DNA from: Aequorivita sp.
Lineage (GTDB): Bacteria > Bacteroidota > Bacteroidia > Flavobacteriales > Flavobacteriaceae
Length of the DNA: 63,196 nucleotides
Direction of reading: 5' to 3'
Assembly (NCBI GenBank): GCA_020435825.1
Contig: JAGQYY010000002.1
Coordinates: 1-63,196, forward strand
A program made the translations under genes and the position numbers. Positions within the stretch are counted from its first letter, which is position 1. Each line of letters begins with the position of its first letter. Below the pieces are notes generated by a model. The model was not told where the DNA came from and searched no databases. It saw only the letters and a list, made by a program, of their open reading frames with translations. Of this stretch, positions 45,233 to 54,304 are shown in pieces.

Positions 45233-48064
45233 CTAATTTAATTCTTTTTTAAGGAATTGGGCAGTATAGCCTTTTTTGTCATTGGCAATTTCTTCGGGGG
45301 TGCCCAACGCCATAATTTTCCCACCTTGTTTTCCACCCTCAGGACCAATATCTATTATATAATCAACGGTTTTAATAACGTCTAGATTGTGCTCAATTAT
45401 CAATACGGTGTTTCCTTTGCCTACCAATTTATTCAATACGATCATCAACACGCGAATGTCTTCAAAATGAAGACCAGTGGTGGGTTCATCAAGAATATAA
45501 AAAGTATTTCCGGTATCGCGTTTTGAGAGTTCTGTAGCCAGTTTAATGCGTTGTGCTTCTCCTCCGGAAAGGGTGGTGGATTGTTGTCCCAGGGTAATAT
45601 ACCCCAAGCCAACATCCTTTATTGTTTTTATTTTTCGGTGGATTTTTGGAATATTTTCGAAAAAACCATCGGCTTCGTTGATTGTCATTTCCAAGACGTC
45701 ATAAATGGATTTTCCCTTATAACGAATTTCCAACGTTTCGCGGTTGAAACGTTTGCCTTGGCAAGTTTCGCATTCCACATATACATCGGGAAGGAAATTC
45801 ATCTCAATCACTCTTAAACCAGCACCTTTACAGGTTTCGCAACGCCCACCTGCAACATTGAAACTAAAACGTCCAGGTTTGTAGCCACGAATCATAGCTT
45901 CAGGAGTTTTGGCAAAAAGATTCCGTATTTCTGAAAAAACGCCAGTGTATGTCGCGGGATTGCTTCGCGGTGTTCTCCCGATTGGCGATTGGTTGATGTC
46001 TATTACTTTGTCGATGTTCTCAAGTCCTTCAATTTTTTTGTATGGCATTGGTTTTTTAACGCCGTTAAAAAAATGTGCATTTAAAATAGGGTAGAGGGTC
46101 TCGTTGATGAGCGTACTTTTTCCGCTGCCCGAAACACCTGTAACACCTATCATTTTTCCCAAAGGAAAATCAACTGAAATGTTTTTCAAGTTGTTTCCCG
46201 AAGCGCCTTTCAAGGTTAGTGTTTTGCCATTCCCTTTTCTGCGTTTCTTCGGAATTTCAATTTCTTTGTTTCCATTTAGGTAATCTGCGGTAAGGGTATC
46301 GTGTTTTTTTATTTCTTTGGGTGTTCCTTCGGAAACGATCTCGCCGCCATGCCTTCCAGCTGCCGGACCAATATCAATCACATAATCAGCACTTTCAATC
46401 ATATCTTTGTCGTGTTCAACAACAATTACTGAATTGCCGATTTCTCTTAATTGTTTCAATGAATAAATCAACCGTTCATTGTCGCGTTGATGCAGTCCAA
46501 TACTGGGTTCGTCTAAAATATAAAGTACGCCAACCAACTGAGAACCAATTTGTGTAGCTAAACGGATTCGCTGTGCCTCGCCCCCAGAAAGTGATTTGGA
46601 ACTGCGGTCCAGAGCCAAATAAGTTAATCCAACATCCACCAAAAACTGAAGTCTTGAACGTACTTCCTTTATGATTTCCGAAGCAATTTTCAATTGGGTT
46701 TCTGAAAGGTTTTTTTCAAGATTCTTGAACCATTCTGCCAATTCCACAACGTCCATATTTGCTAACTCCGCAATGTTTTTTTTGTTCACTTTAAAGTAAA
46801 GTGATTCTTTCCGAAGCCTTGTACCGTTGCATTCCGGACACGGAATCTTGTCCATATATTCCTTTGCCCAGCGTTTTAATGATGTGGATTCGTTGGCATC
46901 AAATGTGTTTTGAATAAAGGTGGCAACGCCTTCAAAATCTATTTTATAACTTCGGGTAATGCCCAAACTTTTGGATTCGATATCGAACTTTTCATTTCCC
47001 CCGAAAAAAATAACTTCTTTTGCTTGCTGAGGAATGCTTTCAAAAGTGTCGCTCAATTTAAAATTGAAACGTTCTGCAATCAATTCCAACTGTTTAAAAA
47101 CCCAACTGTTTTTTTGTGGTCCGTGCGGCGCCAAAGCCCCTTGTTTAATGGAAAGTTTGGGGTTTGGAACAAGCTTGTTTAAGTTTACTTCATAAAGTTT
47201 TCCGAGCCCTTTACAATTTGGGCACATTCCTTTTGGAGAGTTGAAGGAAAAATTATTCGGTTCTGGGTTTGGGTATGAAATACCCGATGAAGGACACATC
47301 AACGAACGGCTGAAATAGCGCGCCTCATCAGTATCGTTATCTAAAACCATCAAAACATCATCGCCGTGGTACATCGCGGTATTTATGGTTTCAGTGAGGC
47401 GTTTGCCGTTATCGCTTTCTTTCGAGACCTTTAAGCGATCAATGACTATTTCAATATCGTGGGTTTTGTAACGGTCCACTTTCATTCCCTTTACAATATC
47501 GCGCACTTCACCATCCACGCGCACTTTTAGGAACCCTTGCTTTGCGATCTGCTCAAAAAGCTCTCGGTAATGCCCTTTACGGGAACGAATTACGGGAGCT
47601 AGGATACTTACCTTTTTATTGGAAAAATCTTCGAGTATAAGCTGTTTTATTTGTTCATCGCTGTAGCTGACCATTTTTTCGCCTGTATTGTAACTATACG
47701 CGTCACTTGCGCGTGCATAAAACAGACGAAGGAAATCATAAATTTCCGTAATGGTACCTACTGTGGAACGCGGACTTTTACTGGTGGTTTTTTGCTCAAT
47801 GGCAATTACGGGGGAAAGGCCTTCAATTTTATCTACATCGGGGCGTTCCAAACTGCCGAGAAATTGGCGTGCATAAGCCGAAAAAGTTTCAATATAACGG
47901 CGCTGTCCTTCGGCATAAATGGTATCAAACGCCAAAGAGGATTTTCCACTGCCGGAAAGCCCTGTTATTACTACTAATTTTTCCCTTGGAATGCGAACGT
48001 CAATGTTCTTTAAGTTGTGGACACGGGCACCCAAAACTTCAATAAAATCCTCATTTTTCGACAT
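45233..48064 (-). CDS. uvrA: Excinuclease ABC subunit A
   Basis: A 943-residue damage-recognition ATPase of nucleotide excision repair. It has two ABC domains: Walker A ITGLSGSGKSSLAFDT (about 33-48) and VTGVSGSGKSTLINET (about 640), signatures SLSGGEAQRIRLA and TLSGGEAQRIKLA, and Walker B YILDEPSIGLH and YILDEPTTGLH. The C-terminal zinc finger is intact (CETCKGAG and CETCQGKR). The first zinc module reads MCPSSG and later CPNCKG, so one of its four usual cysteines is replaced by serine. I start at 48064 (MSKNEDF) because the -7 promoter element at 48071-48078 overlaps the alternative ATG at 48073; the mRNA would be nearly leaderless. Confidence 0.95.
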   Translation of the reverse strand: MSKNEDFIEVLGARVHNLKNIDVRIPREKLVVITGLSGSGKSSLAFDTIYAEGQRRYIETFSAYARQFLGSLERPDVDKIEGLSPVIAIEQKTTSKSPRSTVGTITEIYDFLRLFYARASDAYSYNTGEKMVSYSDEQIKQLILEDFSNKKVSILAPVIRSRKGHYRELFEQIAKQGFLKVRVDGEVRDIVKGMKVDRYKTHDIEIVIDRLKVSKESDNGKRLTETINTAMYHGDDVLMVLDNDTDEARYFSRSLMCPSSGISYPNPEPNNFSFNSPKGMCPNCKGLGKLYEVNLNKLVPNPKLSIKQGALAPHGPQKNSWVFKQLELIAERFNFKLSDTFESIPQQAKEVIFFGGNEKFDIESKSLGITRSYKIDFEGVATFIQNTFDANESTSLKRWAKEYMDKIPCPECNGTRLRKESLYFKVNKKNIAELANMDVVELAEWFKNLEKNLSETQLKIASEIIKEVRSRLQFLVDVGLTYLALDRSSKSLSGGEAQRIRLATQIGSQLVGVLYILDEPSIGLHQRDNERLIYSLKQLREIGNSVIVVEHDKDMIESADYVIDIGPAAGRHGGEIVSEGTPKEIKKHDTLTADYLNGNKEIEIPKKRRKGNGKTLTLKGASGNNLKNISVDFPLGKMIGVTGVSGSGKSTLINETLYPILNAHFFNGVKKPMPYKKIEGLENIDKVIDINQSPIGRTPRSNPATYTGVFSEIRNLFAKTPEAMIRGYKPGRFSFNVAGGRCETCKGAGLRVIEMNFLPDVYVECETCQGKRFNRETLEIRYKGKSIYDVLEMTINEADGFFENIPKIHRKIKTIKDVGLGYITLGQQSTTLSGGEAQRIKLATELSKRDTGNTFYILDEPTTGLHFEDIRVLMIVLNKLVGKGNTVLIIEHNLDVIKTVDYIIDIGPEGGKQGGKIMALGTPEEIANDKKGYTAQFLKKELN

Positions 48065-48070
48065 AGCTTG

Positions 48071-48078
48071 CAAAGGTA
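48071..48078 (-). promoter_or_regulatory. Promoter -7 element of uvrA
   Basis: The minus strand reads TACCTTTG (then CA) and ends only 6 bases before the uvrA ATG at 48064, so transcription should start at or next to the start codon. No clear -33 element. No LexA-like palindrome was seen. Confidence 0.65.
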
Positions 48079-48155
48079 CTTAATAGAACGGAAAATAAAG
48101 AATGAATGGCATCCCGTTGGTGTTAATTTTTGTGGAAAAATTGGCCTTTATTATT

Positions 48156-49169
48156 TTAACGGCTTACTTCTTTAGAAAGAAAAATGTGAAATGTTATGGC
48201 AACATAGAAAATAGTGCTAACTACGATAGAATAGCTTATAATAACAGCTAGAACTGAAAAACTCAGCATCAAATAAGTAATTGGAACCAATACGCCAAAC
48301 ACCATTAGTAACAAAAAAACGATGTATAAATAATAAATCAATCGGGGTGTTTTTCTATCTATTAGGCTTTGGAATTGGGAGAGTTTTGGGATTACATCTT
48401 TAGTTAGATGCTCCCAAAGCTTTGAGAAAAAAACATCATTGAACGATGATTTTTCAAATATATCATTGTCTATTGTGTTGGCAAGCGTTAATATTTTTTC
48501 TCTGTGCCGTTCAAAGACCGCTTCAAAATTTAATGATTCTTTGTAGTTTCCATATTTATAGCCAAAGACATACCATAAGCCTGAACCGCTTTTGTGCTCA
48601 ACCCATTTCTTTATAATATCGTTCTTATAAAATATTGGATAATCTATAGTTTCCGGAATTTGTTTTTCCTTCGGATCTGTCATTAATAGCGACTTCAATT
48701 CCATATATAGATTTTCGGTTTCGCCAAAGTGATGTGTTTCCTGTAGAAATTCAATAGCCAGTTTGGACTTACCTTTGTAAAACTCTTTTACATCAAAATA
48801 GCTAAGATTTGCGAAATCTTTTTCCATATAATCCTTTAGTCCCGGGAGCCAAATTTCTGAATTGAACAAGATTTCCGCTATTGTCCGGAAATTGTGCATT
48901 TTTTGGGTTGTTTTGCTTATTTTGTGTATTATTTTGGCTTTATAAGATTTTTGGTTCATTGCAGAAGTAGCCAAAAACACCATTAAAATCGCAGATAAAA
49001 AACCACTTATACCAATATAAATTGAAGTTAGTTTCTTTAAACTTTCTTCAAACCCCAGCGTGTTTAGGTGTTTGTTATAGAGTAAATAAATAAGCCCTAC
49101 ACAGATTGCTCCACTTATCACAAAAGTAATAATGGAATAAAAATCCTTGAACAAAGATTTATTTCTCAT
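48156..49169 (-). CDS. Membrane protein of unknown function
   Basis: A 337-residue protein from MRNKSLFKDFY at 49169 (an ATG 33 bases upstream is the other choice). Two transmembrane helices at the N-terminus (about 13-31 and 47-70, SGFLSAILMVFLATSAMN), a soluble helical middle of about 180 residues (KDYMEKDFANLSYFDVKEFY), and two or three helices at the C-terminus (about 270-330, LIYYLYIVFLLLMVFGVLVP). No family recognised, and no signal peptide. AT-rich and monocistronic between uvrA and gamma-glutamyltransferase. The topology, two hairpins around a cytoplasmic domain, is seen in many orphan membrane proteins, so no function can be given. Confidence 0.65.
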   Translation of the reverse strand: MRNKSLFKDFYSIITFVISGAICVGLIYLLYNKHLNTLGFEESLKKLTSIYIGISGFLSAILMVFLATSAMNQKSYKAKIIHKISKTTQKMHNFRTIAEILFNSEIWLPGLKDYMEKDFANLSYFDVKEFYKGKSKLAIEFLQETHHFGETENLYMELKSLLMTDPKEKQIPETIDYPIFYKNDIIKKWVEHKSGSGLWYVFGYKYGNYKESLNFEAVFERHREKILTLANTIDNDIFEKSSFNDVFFSKLWEHLTKDVIPKLSQFQSLIDRKTPRLIYYLYIVFLLLMVFGVLVPITYLMLSFSVLAVIISYSIVVSTIFYVAITFHIFLSKEVSR

Positions 49170-49454
49170 AGGATAGATAATGCCATAACAGCAAAAAGAC
49201 AATAAACGTGGATTTTTGAAACAAGAGTTTCATTACAGAAAAAAGGGATAATTAATTTCTGCAAGAAGAGATAAAGAAGAGTTTATATATTTTTCTACAA
49301 TGAGAAGAAATGAATAGTTCTTTCAAAAGGTCTCAATCTAAATTTTCTAAAATCCTTGGTTAATTCCCTCAAATCTAACCTTTTTTATTTCCCATGTATA
49401 TACCTTTCGATATAATGCAAAACATTTCGATTAAGCGTACATAAAAGTCTTTAA

Positions 49455-51170
49455 TTAATATCCTACTGCTGTATCATCTCCTCGAAAATCGGCACCGCCT
49501 TCAAGTTTTCCGTTGGAAAGTTTTAAAATGGCATCCACTTTTCCAATGATTGGGTCGGCTTCTTTGTTTTCAGGATAGCCTTTTTGCTTTAGTTCTTCAA
49601 TTAAATTTTTAGGAAATTTCTCAAATTCATATCGAATTGCATCCGGCAACCATTGATGGTGGAAGCGCGAAGCATCTACTGCTTCCTGCATGTTCATTTT
49701 AAATTCATAAACATTCAAAATAGTTTGTGCTACCGAAGTGATAATTGTTGAACCACCAGGAGTTCCCACTACCATCCAAAGTTTTCCGTCTTTTTCAACA
49801 ATGGTTGGTGTCATGGAGCTTAGCATTCGTTTTTGCGGCGCAATGGCGTTTGCTTTTCCTCCGACCAAACCATAAACATTGGGCTCGCCGGGCTTTGCGC
49901 TGAAATCGTCCATTTCATTGTTTAAAAAGAAACCGAGTTCGTTTATATACAATAAGGAACCGAATGTTGAGTTGAGCGTTGTGGTAACCGAAACCGCATT
50001 TCCAAAGGAATCTACAATAGAAAAATGTGTGGTTTCCGGGCTTTCATAACCCATAATTATACCTGGTTTTATTTCAGAGGAAGGCGTTGCCGCTTCAAAG
50101 GAGAAATTTTCCATTCTTTGGGAAAGGTAACTTTCGGAAAGTAAAGAGTCTGATGGGTTATTTACAAAGTCGGGGTCTCCCAAATAATAACTTCTGTCCG
50201 CATAAGCACGGCGTTCCGCCTCAGCCAAAACTTGAATGTATTTTTCTGAATTATGTCCGTATTCGGAAAGAGGAAAAGGTGCTACCATTTTTAAAATCTG
50301 CGCCAAACAGATACCACCACTAGAAGGTGGCGCCATTGATATAATTTTTAAATCTTTGTATTGAAAAACAATCGGATCACGCCATTGGGCTTCGTAGGCT
50401 TCCAAATCTTCTAAAGTTATAATTCCGCCCTTTTCTTTTAAAAATGAAACAAGTTTCTGTCCGGTTTCGCCAGCGTAAAATTCCGATCGGCCGTTTTTGG
50501 AAATTCGTTCCAAAGTGTTTGCCAGAGCATCATTTTTCACTGTATCGCCAGTTTTTAAATCTTCAGAATAAAGAATGGCCTCGCCATTTACCTCTTCAAA
50601 ATAGGGCTTGTAAATCATCAATGTTTTGGCTTCATTCTCAGTGATTATATATCCCTTTTTTGCAAGCTCTATCACTGGTTTTAGAATTACTTCCATTGGC
50701 AAGCTTCCAAATTTTTCGTGGGCTGCAAACATTCCGGCGACCGTTCCCGGAACGCTTACTGACATTGCGCCGATGGAACTTTTGTTGGGGATAACGTTTC
50801 CATCCTTATCGAGATACATATTTTTTGTAGCTGCTATTGGGGCTTTTTCGCGATAATCCAAAGAGCCAATTTCGCCATATTGGGTTCTGTAAACCATGAA
50901 TCCACCACCTGCTAGGTTACCGGCATTCGGGTATGTCAAGGTTAAAGCCATGTTGGTTGCAATCATTGCATCAAAGGCATTTCCGCCCATTTTAAGTATA
51001 TCCGTTCCAATTTTGGAAGCTTCTGCGCGTGCTGAAACTACCATTGCGCTGTCTGCAATTACTGCTTGTTTTGTTTCTACTTTTGGCTTTTCAACTATGG
51101 GTTGGGCATTGGGTTTTTCTTTGCAGGCGAATAGCAAAATTGCAATTAGGATGAGTGATGATAATCTCAT
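49455..51170 (-). CDS. ggt: Gamma-glutamyltransferase (glutathione hydrolase), lipoprotein form
   Basis: A 571-residue Ntn-hydrolase proenzyme. The leader MRLSSLILIAILLFAC puts a lipobox cysteine at 16, so it should be membrane-anchored in the envelope. The large subunit has KMGGNAFDAMIATNMAL and SLDYREKAP. The self-cleaving nucleophile is the first threonine of TTHFSIVDSFGNAVS (about 380); the oxyanion region is VGTPGGSTIITSV. The small subunit ends normally (GGADFRGDDTAVGY). It takes the gamma-glutamyl group of glutathione or related peptides to water or an acceptor. The start overlaps the acpH stop by 4 bases, so both are one operon. Confidence 0.93.
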   Translation of the reverse strand: MRLSSLILIAILLFACKEKPNAQPIVEKPKVETKQAVIADSAMVVSARAEASKIGTDILKMGGNAFDAMIATNMALTLTYPNAGNLAGGGFMVYRTQYGEIGSLDYREKAPIAATKNMYLDKDGNVIPNKSSIGAMSVSVPGTVAGMFAAHEKFGSLPMEVILKPVIELAKKGYIITENEAKTLMIYKPYFEEVNGEAILYSEDLKTGDTVKNDALANTLERISKNGRSEFYAGETGQKLVSFLKEKGGIITLEDLEAYEAQWRDPIVFQYKDLKIISMAPPSSGGICLAQILKMVAPFPLSEYGHNSEKYIQVLAEAERRAYADRSYYLGDPDFVNNPSDSLLSESYLSQRMENFSFEAATPSSEIKPGIIMGYESPETTHFSIVDSFGNAVSVTTTLNSTFGSLLYINELGFFLNNEMDDFSAKPGEPNVYGLVGGKANAIAPQKRMLSSMTPTIVEKDGKLWMVVGTPGGSTIITSVAQTILNVYEFKMNMQEAVDASRFHHQWLPDAIRYEFEKFPKNLIEELKQKGYPENKEADPIIGKVDAILKLSNGKLEGGADFRGDDTAVGY

Positions 51171-51751
51171 AGTTCTTTAAGTTTTTGTTTTGAAAAGGCA
51201 ATTAATTCATCAAAAAAGGAAGTGAATTCAGCTTCAAATTCATCGTAATATTCCTCGAGCTCCACCACGGCGAGATTCATTTTTGAAATGCCTTTGGTAC
51301 GCACGTTCATCTGCGCCAAGATTTTACTGATTCCTTCAACCGTGGCATAGCTTAACAGCCAATTGTCAGCAATCATATAAGGCATCATTCGTTGGATTCT
51401 GGCGGGAAGTATGGTGAAATTTTTCCGAAGTAATTCATAAAAATCCTGCACATATTCATCCAAAGGCTGGTCTGAATATTTGCTCCAGCTTTTCGCTAAA
51501 AAGTGGTCATAAAGTATGTCCACAATCACCCCGCTGTAATGACTGTAATTTTTGTGAAGTCTCGCCGTGCTTTGGTGAACGGTGGGATGTGCATCCGTAA
51601 AACTGTCTATGCCGCGGTGCAATAAAATTCCTTTTGCAATAGATGGCGGATACTTTAAGTACTTTTTTCCTTTGATTCCATCAGCAATAAAGTTGCCGAT
51701 GATAACGCCTTCTTCGTTGCCGGATAGATAGATATGGGCTAAAAAATTCAT
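51167..51751 (-). CDS. acpH: Acyl carrier protein phosphodiesterase
   Basis: A 194-residue protein related to AcpH, which removes the 4'-phosphopantetheine arm of acyl carrier protein, in the HD-like phosphodiesterase class. Motifs are MNFLAHIYLSG, GNFIADGIKG, ILLHRGIDSFTDAHPTV and VDILYDHFLAKSW, which supply the metal-binding His and Asp residues. Length is the same as E. coli AcpH. Its last codon overlaps the ggt start by 4 bases. The next gene upstream is divergent and only 40 bases away. Confidence 0.85.
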   Translation of the reverse strand: MNFLAHIYLSGNEEGVIIGNFIADGIKGKKYLKYPPSIAKGILLHRGIDSFTDAHPTVHQSTARLHKNYSHYSGVIVDILYDHFLAKSWSKYSDQPLDEYVQDFYELLRKNFTILPARIQRMMPYMIADNWLLSYATVEGISKILAQMNVRTKGISKMNLAVVELEEYYDEFEAEFTSFFDELIAFSKQKLKEL

Positions 51752-51765
51752 TCAATAAATATATG

Positions 51766-51773
51766 TATTTTTG
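51766..51773 (+). promoter_or_regulatory. Promoter -7 element of the acyltransferase gene
   Basis: TATTTTTG matches TAnnTTTG and ends 18 bases before the TTG start at 51792, which supports that start. Confidence 0.6.
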
Positions 51774-51791
51774 GGCTGTAAAAACTGAAAA

Positions 51792-52862
51792 TTGAATAGG
51801 TTACCCAATTTGGACCCACTGCGGTTTTTTCTTGCTTCCTTTGTGTTGCTCTTTCACTTGCCGCAGCTTTCCCACAATCAGGGACTTCCTTATTTTGATG
51901 GACTTCCCATCTTTCACCGTGGTTTGGAAGCGGTTTACATGTTTTTTGTGCTGAGCGGTTTTTTGATTATTCGCTTAATTTATCGTGCAAAAATTCGAGA
52001 TATATTTTCAATCAAGGATTTTTATATTAGAAGAATTCTGCGAATTTTCCCTTTGTATTATCTCGTTTTGGGCTTTGGTCTGTTTTTTTATAACGTGCTC
52101 TTGCCTTTTCTGAATATTCCTTTCAAAATAAATTACACTTGGAATGAAGCACTTTTCTATAATGTTTTTTTTCTTCCGAATGTCTTTGCGAAAATCTACG
52201 AACCCGGTGGAATACTTGAAATTCTATGGTCCATCGGGATTGAGGAACAATTCTATCTCCTGATCGCGCCACTGCTCTTTTTTATAAACGTGAAATGGGT
52301 TTTACGGGTTTTGAGTCTATTGCTGCTTTGTTATTTTATCCTTTACTGGTCAGATTTTTTTGAAGTGCTTCGGAAATATAACTTTGTGTTTTTCTACCTG
52401 TTCTCCGGCGGGGTGATTGCAATTTTGGAAGAAAAGAAAACGTTGAGGTTTTTAAATCGTTCGGCAGTTTTTCCTTTTGTGGTTTGCATTGCTACTTTGC
52501 TTTATTTTGTAACGGATTGGTTTCTATTTGAGCCGCTTTGGCTTCGGGCATTGCTCACTTGTTTGTTGTTCGGGTTCTTTGTCCATTCGCTTGCGTTTAA
52601 TAATCATGGGGTAGAAGTGAAAAGTAGAATTTTAAATCATTTCGGAAGTATTTCCTACGGAATTTATATGTTTCACGCCATAGTTTTAAACGCTGTTGTA
52701 TTTTTGTTTTTGAAACTGGAAATGCTCCAAAACCTTAATGAAACTTTAACCATAATTTTAATCCATCTGCTTACTTTCGTAGGCACATTATTCATAGCTC
52801 ATTTGTCATACACATACTTTGAGCTTTACTTTTTAAAATTGAAAAATAAATTCAGAAAATAA
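51792..52862 (+). CDS. Acyltransferase family 3 membrane protein (TTG start)
   Basis: A 356-residue integral membrane acyltransferase with about ten helices. The family N-terminus NLDPLRFFLASFVLLFHL with its conserved Arg and His begins right after the start, and RGLEAVYMFFVLSGFLIIRL follows, with the acetyl-donor-site arginine. The start codon is TTG: no ATG or GTG lies upstream in frame before the promoter, and the first ATG inside would remove the conserved region. Members O-acylate sugars, LPS, peptidoglycan or exopolysaccharide. It is divergent from acpH and precedes glmM by 53 bases. Substrate unknown. Confidence 0.85.
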   Translation: MNRLPNLDPLRFFLASFVLLFHLPQLSHNQGLPYFDGLPIFHRGLEAVYMFFVLSGFLIIRLIYRAKIRDIFSIKDFYIRRILRIFPLYYLVLGFGLFFYNVLLPFLNIPFKINYTWNEALFYNVFFLPNVFAKIYEPGGILEILWSIGIEEQFYLLIAPLLFFINVKWVLRVLSLLLLCYFILYWSDFFEVLRKYNFVFFYLFSGGVIAILEEKKTLRFLNRSAVFPFVVCIATLLYFVTDWFLFEPLWLRALLTCLLFGFFVHSLAFNNHGVEVKSRILNHFGSISYGIYMFHAIVLNAVVFLFLKLEMLQNLNETLTIILIHLLTFVGTLFIAHLSYTYFELYFLKLKNKFRK

Positions 52863-52915
52863 CCTTTGAAGTACGAAGTTTGAAATACGAATAACCCCTA
52901 ACAATAACATTAAAA

Positions 52916-54304
52916 ATGACTTTAATTAAATCTATATCAGGAATCCGTGGAACCATTGGCGGTACTCAAGGCGAAAACTTAACTCCAATTGATGCCGTGA
53001 AATATGCCGCAGCCTATGGAACATGGGTGAAACAACAACGCAACAAAGAGAACTATAAAGTTGTTGTGGGCCGTGATGCACGTATTTCTGGCGAAATGAT
53101 CCAGCAATTGGTTATGAATACATTGGTTGGAATGGGCATTACTGTAATAGATTTAAACCTTTCCACAACCCCAACGGTTGAAGTTGCGGTTGCATTGGAA
53201 CACGCTGATGGCGGAATAATTCTTACGGCAAGCCACAATCCCAAACAATGGAACGCCCTAAAATTGCTAAATAATAAAGGCGAGTTTTTAAATGCGGAAG
53301 CTGGACAGCAAATTCTCGACATAGCCGAAAACGGAAACATTGAATTCGCTGAAGTGGATAATTTGGGTGAAATCCATAAAAATGATGCTTACATAGATTT
53401 GCACATAGATGAAATTCTGAATCTGCCATTAGTGAAAGCTGATGCCATAAAACGTTGCAAGTTTAAAGTGGTTGTTGATGCAGTGAATTCTACGGGAGGT
53501 ATTGCGGTGCCTTTGCTTTTGGAAGCATTGGGCGTTGAACCCGTAAAATTACATTGCACGCCAAACGGACAATTTCCACACAACCCAGAACCGTTGAAAG
53601 AACATTTGGGCGATTTGATGGAAAGTGTTGTGAAAAACCACGCCGATTTTGGAATTGTGGTTGATCCCGATGTGGACAGGCTTGCCTTTGTAGATGAAAA
53701 AGGCGAAATGTTTGGCGAGGAATATACTTTGGTTGCAGTTGCTGATTATGTTTTGCAAAACACGCCCGGAAATACGGTGAGCAATATGTCATCTTCCCGG
53801 GCTTTGCGCGATGTTACCGAAAAGCACGGCGGAACCTATACCGCAAGCGCCGTGGGTGAAGTGAACGTGGTTGAAAAAATGAAGGAAATCAATGCGGTAA
53901 TCGGCGGCGAAGGAAACGGTGGAATCATTTACCCGGAGTTGCATTACGGTCGCGATAGTCTGGTGGGAATTGCTTTGTTTTTGAGCTTTTTGGCCGAGGA
54001 AAGAATTGCCGTTAGCGAACTTCGGAAAAAATACACGGCTTATTTTATGAGCAAAAAGAAAATTGAATTAACGCCACAGTTGGATGTTGACGCAATTTTA
54101 AAAGCTATGGAAGCTAAATATTCCAATGAGGAAATAAACACGATTGACGGAGTAAAAATAGACTTCGCGGAAAACTGGGTGCATCTTCGAAAATCAAACA
54201 CGGAGCCTATTATTAGAATTTATACCGAAGCGAAAAGCCAAGAAGAGGCGGATGCTTTGGCAGATAGGATTGTTGGAGAGATTAAAGGAGTTGCTGGTTC
54301 GTAA
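52916..54304 (+). CDS. glmM: Phosphoglucosamine mutase
   Basis: A 462-residue enzyme of the alpha-D-phosphohexomutase superfamily that converts glucosamine 6-phosphate to glucosamine 1-phosphate for UDP-GlcNAc, hence peptidoglycan and LPS. The phosphoserine loop is LTASHNPKQWNALK (about 102-115), the metal-binding loop DPDVDRLAF (about 254-262), the sugar-binding region GEGNGGIIYPELHYGRD (about 328-344), and the phosphate site RKSNTEPIIRIYTEA near the end. The short leader contains the repeat unit TTGAAATACGAA. A phosphoglucomutase or phosphomannomutase identity is less likely given the ISGIRGTIGG start and length. Confidence 0.9.
   Translation: MTLIKSISGIRGTIGGTQGENLTPIDAVKYAAAYGTWVKQQRNKENYKVVVGRDARISGEMIQQLVMNTLVGMGITVIDLNLSTTPTVEVAVALEHADGGIILTASHNPKQWNALKLLNNKGEFLNAEAGQQILDIAENGNIEFAEVDNLGEIHKNDAYIDLHIDEILNLPLVKADAIKRCKFKVVVDAVNSTGGIAVPLLLEALGVEPVKLHCTPNGQFPHNPEPLKEHLGDLMESVVKNHADFGIVVDPDVDRLAFVDEKGEMFGEEYTLVAVADYVLQNTPGNTVSNMSSSRALRDVTEKHGGTYTASAVGEVNVVEKMKEINAVIGGEGNGGIIYPELHYGRDSLVGIALFLSFLAEERIAVSELRKKYTAYFMSKKKIELTPQLDVDAILKAMEAKYSNEEINTIDGVKIDFAENWVHLRKSNTEPIIRIYTEAKSQEEADALADRIVGEIKGVAGS

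Noticed and set aside
49203..49454. Possible gene or RNA in the 250-bp gap before ggt
   Set aside because: No open frame, hairpin or promoter pair convincing enough; only AT-rich sequence seen.
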